DNA of 33,717 nt, from positions 1-33,717 of the forward strand of contig DGWI01000009.1 of the NCBI GenBank assembly GCA_002396085.1. The letters are read 5' to 3'. The position numbers were made by a program, and so were the translations under genes. The stretch is from Porphyromonadaceae bacterium UBA4262 (GTDB lineage Bacteria > Bacteroidota > Bacteroidia > Bacteroidales > Muribaculaceae). Positions 15,490 through 22,028 of this stretch are shown here, piece by piece (the first letter of the stretch is position 1; each line of letters opens with the position of its first letter). The notes beneath the pieces are model-generated. The model ran no database searches, was not told where the DNA came from, and worked only from the letters and a program-made list of their open reading frames with translations.

Positions 15490-16527
15490 ATGGAACATGA
15501 CATTCACCGAGAGACGCCCTTGACTATGAAGGATCTGGCTCGCATGCTGGGTGTTTCGGTTGCCACCGTGTCACGTGCACTGCGCGACAGCCCCAGCATC
15601 AGCAAGCAGCGGCGCGTCGAGATACAGCGTTTTGCCAGCGAGCATAACTTCAGGCCCAATATCGTGGCCGAGAGTCTGCGCAACAGTCGGCGCTCGCCCA
15701 TCAAGGTGATTGGGGTCATTGTGCCCGAGTTTGTACACTACTACTTCTCCACTGTGCTGGCAGGCATCGAGCGCGAGGCATCGGCAAGGGGCTACCGCCT
15801 GCTGGTGGCGTGCAGCGGCGAGGATGAGGCGCGTGAGGCTCAACTGTGCGACGACTTCTATCGTAACCGCGTGTGTGGCATCATTGCTGCACAGAGCAAG
15901 CACACGATTCACTACGACCATTTTGTCAGGTTGTCGCAAAACCAGATGCCCCTGGTGTTCTATGACCGCATCTGTCCGGCCATCAATGCCCACCGCGTGG
16001 TGGTCGATGACTACCGTGGCACGTTCAATGCTGTGTCTTATCTGATTGAGCGCGGTTGCAGACGCATCGCTTTCTATGGCGCATCGCTCAACCTGGAGAT
16101 TGCAGTCAATCGCCTCAACGGCTACAAGGATGCTCTCTACAAGCATGGTTTGGCACCCGATGATGCGCTCATCAAGTTGTGCGACAACCGCAGTGATGCT
16201 GAGTTGATAACGCCCATGATGCTTGAGATGGTCGACCGTCCTGACGCGTTTTTCGCAGTCAATGACGAGACGGCCATTGGCATCCTCTACACCGCCAAGC
16301 GCATGGGGCTACGTGTACCCGAAGAACTGATGATATGCGGATTCTCGAGCAGCAACCAAGCCACCTCGTGCGACCCGCAACTGACATCGGTCGAGCAGAA
16401 TGGGTTTGAGGTGGGGCGCGAGACTGCCGACGTCCTCATTGGTCTGGTTGAGGGCACCTTGCCCGCCGATCATGCCCAGAAGCGCATCGTGCGCACCCGT
16501 CTGGTCACCCGAGGCACTACAAGATAA
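15490..16527 (+). CDS. LacI-family transcriptional regulator
   Basis: The 345-residue protein has an N-terminal LacI helix-turn-helix (LTMKDLARMLGVSVATVSRA, about 11-30, with hinge helix NIVAESLRNSRR near 55-66). A periplasmic-binding-protein-like sensor domain follows (IKVIGVIVPEFVHYYFSTVL, about 69-88, to the end). It probably senses a mono- or disaccharide released from the imported glycan. It is divergent from susC and is the obvious reader of the operators at 8142 and 15424. The operator positions suggest self-repression plus activation of the target operons. That is an inference from geometry, since classical LacI proteins repress. Confidence 0.95.
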   Translation: MEHDIHRETPLTMKDLARMLGVSVATVSRALRDSPSISKQRRVEIQRFASEHNFRPNIVAESLRNSRRSPIKVIGVIVPEFVHYYFSTVLAGIEREASARGYRLLVACSGEDEAREAQLCDDFYRNRVCGIIAAQSKHTIHYDHFVRLSQNQMPLVFYDRICPAINAHRVVVDDYRGTFNAVSYLIERGCRRIAFYGASLNLEIAVNRLNGYKDALYKHGLAPDDALIKLCDNRSDAELITPMMLEMVDRPDAFFAVNDETAIGILYTAKRMGLRVPEELMICGFSSSNQATSCDPQLTSVEQNGFEVGRETADVLIGLVEGTLPADHAQKRIVRTRLVTRGTTR

Positions 16528-16553
16528 TTGATAGTTAATAGTTTAAAGTTGAG

Positions 16554-16607
16554 TCTAGAAAATCTAGAATTTCTAGAACATCTAGAGAATCTAGTGCCTC
16601 TAGGCTA
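16554..16607. repeat. Six-copy 9-bp satellite, TCTAGnnnn
   Basis: Six consecutive 9-base units each begin with TCTAG: TCTAGAAAA, TCTAGAATT, TCTAGAACA, TCTAGAGAA, TCTAGTGCC, TCTAGGCTA. The period is exact although the last four bases vary. CTAG is normally scarce in bacterial DNA, so six copies in 54 bases is striking. The repeat lies 17 bases before the phosphatase ATG. Confidence 0.85.
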
Positions 16608-16623
16608 AAAAAACAGACATGAT

Positions 16624-18102
16624 ATGAAGAAATTGATTTTGATGGCTTTGGCCTTGGTGGGTCTTGCGGCAGCAAGTGCTCAGCCACAGATTGAACGCCC
16701 GCGACTGGTTGTGGGCATTGTCATTGACCAGATGCGCTGGGACTACCTGTACACTTACAATGAAATGTGGCGCAACGACGGTGGCATTCGCCGCTTGCTG
16801 GATGGAGGTTACTCCTGCGGCAACACGATGATTGACTATTTGCCCACATTCACCGCATGCGGACACTCGTGCGTCTACACGGGCACTACTCCGGCCTTTA
16901 ACGGCATTGTGGGCAACACCATGGTGGTGCACGGCAAGGCCATCACCAGTGTCAATGACACCACTGTTACTGGTGTGGGTACAACCACCGATAAGGGGCT
17001 GGCCTCGCCACGCAACATGCTGGTGACCACCTTGGGCGATCAATTGAAACTGGGCACCAACATGAAGGCAAAGGTTGTGGGAGTGTCGCTCAAGGATCGT
17101 GCCGCCATTTTGCCTGCAGGACATGGTGCCGACGGAGCATTCTGGTACGATGACAAGGTGCCGGCATTCATCACCAGCACTTATTATATGGACAAACTGC
17201 CTCGCTGGGTCGAGAAGTTCAACAAGGACAACAAGGCAACCATGAAGAAGTACGACCTGTGGAATAACCGCAATGGTGTGACAATGACCTTCGACATGGC
17301 TGCTGCAGCCATCGATGGCGAGCAACTGGGACAAGACGAGGTGCCCGATCTGCTGGCCGTCAGCATCTCGACCACCGACTATGTGGGGCACGCATGGAGC
17401 ACCCGCTCGCTGCAACTCGACAGCATTTATGACCAGTTGGACATCGATCTGGCACGGTTCTTCAATGTGCTGGACCAGAAGGTGGGCAAGGGCAACTATC
17501 TGCTCTTCCTCACTGCCGACCACGGTGGCACGCACAACTATAAGTACATGACCGAGCACCGCATGCCCAGCGAGACCTTCGGCAACTCGGGTGCCAAGAA
17601 GTTGGTCAGCGAGGCAGTGAAGAATAAGTTTGGCGTGACCGAGGTCATCAAGGGCACCATGTCCTACAACTGGTTCTTGAACAACGAGGCTATTGCCGCT
17701 GCCGGTGCCGACCGCGAGGCGGTGAAGAAAGAAATCATCGACATGCTGGAGCATGACGACCGCATTGCATGGGTCATCGACTTTGAGCATCCCTACGACC
17801 GTGCCATTCCGCGCGAGGTAGTCGACCGTGCGGTCAAGGGCTACTATCCTGCACGTTGTGGCGAACTTTATCTGATTCCCAACATCGGGGTTTACTCGGG
17901 TTCGCACGATGGCAAGGGCAGCACACACGGCACTTGGAACCAGAGCGACACACACATTCCGTTGGTGTTCTACGGCTGGCACGTGCCTCACGGCGAGCGT
18001 GTCGAGCGCAATGGCATGACCGACATTGCAGCCACCGTTGCTGCGATGTTGCACATTCAGGCTCCCGATGCTTGCATCGGTCAGCCCATCCCCTTCAAGT
18101 GA
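16624..18102 (+). CDS. Alkaline phosphatase, PafA type, exported
   Basis: The 492-residue protein has a signal peptide (MKKLILMALALVGLAAASAQ). It belongs to the alkaline phosphatase superfamily. Metal ligands are visible at D35 (VIDQMRWD), D252 and H256 (TDYVGHAW), D299-H300 (TADHGG) and H435 (STHGTW). The nucleophile is probably T77 (PTFTACGHSCVYTGTTP). A K-D-R at 157-159 and N98 correspond to the Lys-x-Arg and Asn of PafA, which mark a phosphate-irrepressible monoesterase rather than a nucleotide pyrophosphatase. It would release phosphate from sugar or nucleotide phosphates in the periplasm. It may be transcribed with the LacI gene; no promoter box was found in the 96-base gap. Confidence 0.9.
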   Translation: MKKLILMALALVGLAAASAQPQIERPRLVVGIVIDQMRWDYLYTYNEMWRNDGGIRRLLDGGYSCGNTMIDYLPTFTACGHSCVYTGTTPAFNGIVGNTMVVHGKAITSVNDTTVTGVGTTTDKGLASPRNMLVTTLGDQLKLGTNMKAKVVGVSLKDRAAILPAGHGADGAFWYDDKVPAFITSTYYMDKLPRWVEKFNKDNKATMKKYDLWNNRNGVTMTFDMAAAAIDGEQLGQDEVPDLLAVSISTTDYVGHAWSTRSLQLDSIYDQLDIDLARFFNVLDQKVGKGNYLLFLTADHGGTHNYKYMTEHRMPSETFGNSGAKKLVSEAVKNKFGVTEVIKGTMSYNWFLNNEAIAAAGADREAVKKEIIDMLEHDDRIAWVIDFEHPYDRAIPREVVDRAVKGYYPARCGELYLIPNIGVYSGSHDGKGSTHGTWNQSDTHIPLVFYGWHVPHGERVERNGMTDIAATVAAMLHIQAPDACIGQPIPFK

Positions 18103-18116
18103 TTCATAATTAATAA

Positions 18117-18144
18117 TTCTCAATTTTCAATTCTCAATTTTCAA
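18117..18144. repeat. Two tandem copies of the 14-mer TTCTCAATTTTCAA
   Basis: TTCTCAATTTTCAA occurs twice in a row between the phosphatase and the hexapeptide-repeat gene. The same 14-mer occurs at 19957-19970 and 31107-31120. Confidence 0.75.
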
Positions 18145-18154
18145 TTCAAGAAAA

Positions 18155-18676
18155 GTGGCAATTATCAAGAAAGTTCGTGGCTTTGAGCCAAAAATGGGCG
18201 AGAATTGTTTTCTCGCCGACAACGCTGTCGTCGTGGGCGATGTGACCATGGGCGAGGGCTGTAGCATCTGGTTTGGCGCGGTTCTGCGCGGCGATGTCAA
18301 CACCATCACCATTGGCGACCGTGTCAACATTCAAGACAACGCTGTGATTCACACCTTGTATGAGAAATCGGTGACCGAGATTGGCAACGATGTGTCCATC
18401 GGCCACAATGTGGTGGTGCATGGTGCCAAGATTGGCGACATGGCACTCATCGGCATGGGCAGCATCATCCTTGACCACGCCGAGGTGGGCGAGGGAGCCA
18501 TCGTGGCTGCCGGCAGTGTGGTGCTGGGTGGCACCAAGATTGGTCCGCACGAGTTGTGGGCCGGCAGTCCCGCCAAGTTCAAGAAGATGGTCGATCCTGC
18601 GCAAGCCAGCGAGATCAACGTCAAGATAGCCCGCAACTACCTGATGTACTCCACCTGGTACGACAAGGAGGATTAA
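18155..18676 (+). CDS. Gamma-class carbonic anhydrase-like hexapeptide-repeat protein
   Basis: The 173-residue cytoplasmic protein has left-handed beta-helix repeats throughout (ADNAVVVGDVTMGEGCSIWF, then GAVLRGDVNTITIGDRVNIQ). Three histidines, H66, H84 and H89, occupy the positions that bind zinc between subunits of the trimer. The family (YrdA/PaaY type) covers carbonic anhydrases and thioesterases, so activity is uncertain. The start is GTG; no earlier ATG in frame is plausible. Confidence 0.9.
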   Translation: MAIIKKVRGFEPKMGENCFLADNAVVVGDVTMGEGCSIWFGAVLRGDVNTITIGDRVNIQDNAVIHTLYEKSVTEIGNDVSIGHNVVVHGAKIGDMALIGMGSIILDHAEVGEGAIVAAGSVVLGGTKIGPHELWAGSPAKFKKMVDPAQASEINVKIARNYLMYSTWYDKED

Positions 18677-18696
18677 TATCTTAAGTTCCTGGATTG

Positions 18697-18840
18697 GTTA
18701 AGTAGTTAAAGGGATTTAAGGCGTTACCTGATGGCTGTAGGGGATGAGGCACGCCGCGAGAACTAGCGAGATAAGAGCGCAGAACCACCGAACGTAAAGC
18801 TATCGTCTTAACTACATAACTACTTAACTCCTTTAACTAC
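18697..18840. repeat. Interrupted inverted repeat with GTTAAGTAGTTAAAGG arms
   Basis: GTAGTTAAAGG (18702-18712) is exactly complementary to CCTTTAACTAC (18830-18840). Nested TTAAGTAGTTA/TAACTACTTAA segments add to the pairing. The enclosed stretch of about 100 bases is GC-richer and shows no gene. It could be a small non-autonomous element or simply an AT-rich intergenic repeat. Confidence 0.55.
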
Positions 18841-18886
18841 CGAAAAAGTAGCCTCTTAGGAAACTTGAGTTAATATCTGTTCAGTG

Positions 18887-18907
18887 TGCCACGGCTCAGT
18901 CGTGGCA
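18887..18907 (+). promoter_or_regulatory. Hairpin just upstream of the exported protein gene
   Basis: TGCCACG (18887-18893) pairs with CGTGGCA (18901-18907) around a seven-base loop, ending eight bases before the ATG at 18916. There is no T run, so it is more likely a 5' leader structure than a terminator. Confidence 0.45.
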
Positions 18908-18915
18908 GTTCATGA

Positions 18916-19866
18916 ATGAAGAAACAAACGCTCATAGTAGCAATGGCGCTAGTCGCCATGACCGGGTGGGGGCAGGAGAGTGCTCCCATCCACTTGGAGT
19001 TGGACACTCGTGGCCTGACCGAGCGCTTCATGCAGCCCATCACGCCACAACTGCCCACCCCCAGCACTAGCCTGTTCACCAAGCCCGACCTCACCGAACC
19101 CATCCGTCTGGACTGGCGCACGGCACCGCTGACCGACTCGTTGCGGGCCTATGACCGCATGGATTTGAAGATGGGCTACAGTTTCCCCACGCACAGTGTG
19201 CGCGACTACAACTTCGTCATGGACCCGTATAGTCGCAACTGGTCGTCATCGGGTGTGATTGCTACCATCGGTTCGGGCTATCTGGCAGGGGCTGGCAGTT
19301 TCACCGCCATGCCCGGGCTGGGCAACGTGGGCAGTGCCAGTGTGTCGCTCACGCAGCCGTTGGGCGAACGCCTGGTGGTCACAGCCGGACTCAGTGGCAA
19401 CAAGTACCACTTTGGGCCACAGGCGTGGAACAGTTACGGTGTCTATGGCAATGCCAGTTACAGGCTCAATGAGCGGCTCACGCTCAATGCCTTCGGGCAA
19501 TATTTCCGCAACCCGATGATAGGCAGCGTGGCGGCGATGCCCTATATGCAGGACACTCGCTATGGCGGCACCTTGGGCATCAAGATGAACGAGCGGGTGA
19601 GCCTTGATGTGGGAGCGCAACGCTACTATGATCCTTACTTGCGCCAGTGGCGCACGGTGCCCATCATTGCCCCCACGGTCAATGTCATGGGGCAACCGCT
19701 GAGCCTGGATGTGGGTGGGCTGGTCTATCAGATTTTAGAAAATGTGTTCGGTGGGTCAAAGAGTGGCAATGGCTATGGTAGCCACTTGCCCGACTTCCAG
19801 AAGGGACCCGTTCCTGCTGGTTTCAACCCCAACAGCCCCATCCGCATCCCCGACGCCCTGCGCTAG
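18916..19866 (+). CDS. Exported protein of unknown function, probable outer-membrane beta strand-rich
   Basis: I do not recognise this 316-residue protein. It has a signal peptide (MKKQTLIVAMALVAMTGWGQ). A Pro/Thr-rich stretch (about 35-65) is followed by alternating strands with regularly placed aromatic and glycine residues, for example GLSGNKYHFGPQAWNSYGVY and RLTLNAFGQYFRNPMIGS. This pattern suggests a small outer-membrane barrel. The tail (GGSKSGNGYGSHLPDFQKGP) looks disordered. It lies 117 bases before the aminopeptidase gene. Confidence 0.7.
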   Translation: MKKQTLIVAMALVAMTGWGQESAPIHLELDTRGLTERFMQPITPQLPTPSTSLFTKPDLTEPIRLDWRTAPLTDSLRAYDRMDLKMGYSFPTHSVRDYNFVMDPYSRNWSSSGVIATIGSGYLAGAGSFTAMPGLGNVGSASVSLTQPLGERLVVTAGLSGNKYHFGPQAWNSYGVYGNASYRLNERLTLNAFGQYFRNPMIGSVAAMPYMQDTRYGGTLGIKMNERVSLDVGAQRYYDPYLRQWRTVPIIAPTVNVMGQPLSLDVGGLVYQILENVFGGSKSGNGYGSHLPDFQKGPVPAGFNPNSPIRIPDALR

Positions 19867-19949
19867 TGTGAAATTCTCAATGGGTTATCGGTTGTCAGTT
19901 ATTGCACAGAACCGAGTACTGAAAACCGAAAACTGAAGCACGGTCTTAA

Positions 19950-19970
19950 TTCTCAATTCTCAATTTTCAA
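19950..19970. repeat. TTCTCAATTTTCAA repeat copy
   Basis: TTCTCAA followed by TTCTCAATTTTCAA. A 24-base stretch around it (19949-19972) is identical to 31099-31122. The preceding 80 bases are a degenerate AT-rich stretch with GAAAACCGAAAACTGAA and show no promoter box. Confidence 0.7.
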
Positions 19971-19983
19971 TTAATAAAGAAAA

Positions 19984-21756
19984 ATGTCTCAACAACACCT
20001 CGAAGCACTGCGGCAGGAGATGGCCCGCGTGCACGTCGATGCCGTCATCATTCCCGGCACCGACCCTCATCAGAGCGAATATATCAGCGACCACTGGAAG
20101 TTCCGTGACTGGGTCTCGGGCTTCACAGGCAGTAATGGCACCGCTGTTGTAACCATGGATAAAGCGGGACTGTGGACCGACTCACGCTACTTCTTACAGG
20201 CCGAGCAACAACTGGCCGACAGCGGCTTTGTCCTCATGCGCGAGAATGGCGACACGCCCGACCTCACCCGCGAGGAGTGGCTCGTCGAGAACCTGGGCGA
20301 TGAGGCTGTCATCGGCATTGATGGCCGCCTGTTCTCGGCCGTGGAAGCCAACCGCCTGGAGCGCTTCTGTGGCGAGAACGGCTTCATGATGGCCTCAGAC
20401 TTTGCTCCCGCCGACCGCATCTGGACCGACCGGCCCGCGCGTCCCATGGGCGAGGCCTACGTCCACGATGAGGAACTGGCGGGCGAGACCGTCGACCACA
20501 AACTGGAGCGCCTCATTGCCTCGCTCGAACTCAACAGTGCCGATGCTATGCTCATCAGCGCCCTCGACGAGATTGCCTGGTTGTTCAACATGCGTGGCTC
20601 GGATGTCGACTTCACTCCGGTCGCCATCGCTCATGCCTACGTCAGCGAGAAGGAAACCACGCTCTTCATCGACGACAAGAAGGTGACCAAGGAACTGGCT
20701 GCTCACCTCAAGCACTATGGTGTCCGTGTGCGTGACTATGACGATGTCGTGCGCTATCTCGAGCGTCGCCAGCACGATGTGGTGCTCATCGACCCCAACA
20801 AGGTGAGCGACACGCTGGCCAATGCCCTGGAGTGCCAGAAGGTATACTCGGCATCGCCCATCGCCGCGCTCAAGGCCGTCAAGAACGAGGCGCAGATTGC
20901 CGGCACTCGCCGTGCCATGGAGCGCGACGGGGCAGCGTTGGTGCGCTTGTTCCGCTGGGTGGAGCAGAACGCCGCCAGTGGCACCATCAACGAGGTGGAT
21001 GTGTGGATGCGCGGTCAGCAAGAGCGTGCCCGTGGTGAGAACTATCGTGGCGACAGTTTTGCCATGATCTGCGGCTACAAGGAGCATGGAGCCATCGTCC
21101 ACTATGAGGCCGACGAGCAGAGTGCGTCGACCCTGCATGCCGATGGGCTGCTGCTGGTCGACTCGGGCGGGCAGTATCTCGACGGCACCACCGACATCAC
21201 CCGCACCATCTCGCTGGGCAACCCCACTGATGCCGAGCGTCACGACTATACCTTGGTCCTCAAGGGGCATCTGGCATTGCAGCGCGCCAAGTTCCCTGTG
21301 GGCACCTGCGGTGTCAACCTCGATGTGCTGGCTCGTATGCCGCTCTGGCAAGAGGGCATGACCTACTGGCACGGCACAGGCCATGGGGTGGGGCACTTCC
21401 TCAGTTGCCACGAGGGGCCTCACAGCATCCGTGTGGAGCAGAACCCCAATCCGCTGGAGCCGGGCATGATTGTCAGCAACGAGCCAGGACTGTACAAGGC
21501 AGGCCGCTATGGCATCCGCACCGAGAACCTGTTGCTCGTCGTCGAGGGCAAGCAGACCGAGGAGTTTGGCCGTTTCCTGGAGTTTGAGCCGCTCACACTC
21601 TACCCCTACGACCTCTCGCTCATCGACCGCACGATGCTCACCCAGGAGGAGGTAGACCAGATCAACGCCTACCACCAGATGGTCGTTGACCGCCTCACCC
21701 CCCTGCTCGACACCGACGAGGCCGCCTGGCTCCGCGCCAAGTGCCAAGCCCTGTAG
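19984..21756 (+). CDS. pepP: Xaa-Pro aminopeptidase (aminopeptidase P, M24B)
   Basis: The 590-residue protein removes N-terminal residues that precede proline. It has the long, three-domain form with two creatinase-like N-terminal domains (about 1-300) and a pita-bread catalytic domain (about 305-540). The five dimetal ligands are in register with the family: D393 (LLVDSGGQYLD), D404 (GTTDITRT), H467 (WHGTGHGVGH), E500 (SNEPGLY) and E514 (IRTENLL). The short C-terminal tail is usual for this subgroup. There is no signal peptide, so it is cytoplasmic. It lies in a row of plus-strand genes, but no promoter was found upstream. Confidence 0.95.
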   Translation: MSQQHLEALRQEMARVHVDAVIIPGTDPHQSEYISDHWKFRDWVSGFTGSNGTAVVTMDKAGLWTDSRYFLQAEQQLADSGFVLMRENGDTPDLTREEWLVENLGDEAVIGIDGRLFSAVEANRLERFCGENGFMMASDFAPADRIWTDRPARPMGEAYVHDEELAGETVDHKLERLIASLELNSADAMLISALDEIAWLFNMRGSDVDFTPVAIAHAYVSEKETTLFIDDKKVTKELAAHLKHYGVRVRDYDDVVRYLERRQHDVVLIDPNKVSDTLANALECQKVYSASPIAALKAVKNEAQIAGTRRAMERDGAALVRLFRWVEQNAASGTINEVDVWMRGQQERARGENYRGDSFAMICGYKEHGAIVHYEADEQSASTLHADGLLLVDSGGQYLDGTTDITRTISLGNPTDAERHDYTLVLKGHLALQRAKFPVGTCGVNLDVLARMPLWQEGMTYWHGTGHGVGHFLSCHEGPHSIRVEQNPNPLEPGMIVSNEPGLYKAGRYGIRTENLLLVVEGKQTEEFGRFLEFEPLTLYPYDLSLIDRTMLTQEEVDQINAYHQMVVDRLTPLLDTDEAAWLRAKCQAL

Positions 21757-21788
21757 CAACACTTTTCCATTCAATGCACACCAATAAG

Positions 21789-21853
21789 TCTCATGCAGAT
21801 TTTGCTGATGAGGCAGATATGCAATCTGTCAAATCGGCAAAATCTGCATGAGA
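21789..21853. repeat. Long inverted repeat, cruciform-like
   Basis: A 21-base arm (21789-21809, TCTCATGCAGATTTTGCTGAT) pairs with 21833-21853, with a single G-T pair. The enclosed 23 bases contain a second small stem, CAGAT (21814-21818) with ATCTG (21824-21828). It lies between the convergent aminopeptidase and secreted-protein genes and could serve as a terminator, though no T run follows. Confidence 0.75.
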
Positions 21854-22020
21854 TTACTAATTGTCGCCCCCCCTCAAGTCCCCCTTTAGGGGGATTTAGG
21901 GGGCTCAGAGATTACTAATTGTCGAAGCCACACTCCAAGTCCCCCTTTAGGGGGATTTAGGGGGCTTACTTCCTTTAGGGGGATTTAGGGGGCTTACTTC
22001 CTTTAGGGGAATTTAGGGGG
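21851..22020. repeat. Tandem GGGGGATTTAGGGGG repeats
   Basis: Two long copies of AGTCCCCCTTTAGGGGG followed by ATTTAGGGGGCT (21878-21905 and 21939-21966) are each preceded by GATTACTAATTGTCG. Two shorter 28-base copies (21965-21992 and 21993-22020, one base different) lack the C-rich half. CCCCCTTTAGGGGG is a hairpin. The eight closely spaced G tracts could also form a G-quadruplex on the plus strand. Similar sequences recur in intergenic DNA of many Bacteroidetes. Confidence 0.85.
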
Positions 22021-22028
22021 CTTACTGC

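Noticed and set aside
16600..18123. Minus-strand open frame of 507 codons opposite the phosphatase
   Set aside because: The phosphatase has a complete set of catalytic residues and signal peptide. The antisense frame has neither a start signal nor a domain.
20395..21774. Minus-strand open frame of 459 codons opposite aminopeptidase P
   Set aside because: All five metal ligands are intact on the plus strand; the antisense frame is a shadow.
21851..22020. CRISPR-like array
   Set aside because: Repeats are tandem or fused, with no unique spacers of constant length and no cas genes.
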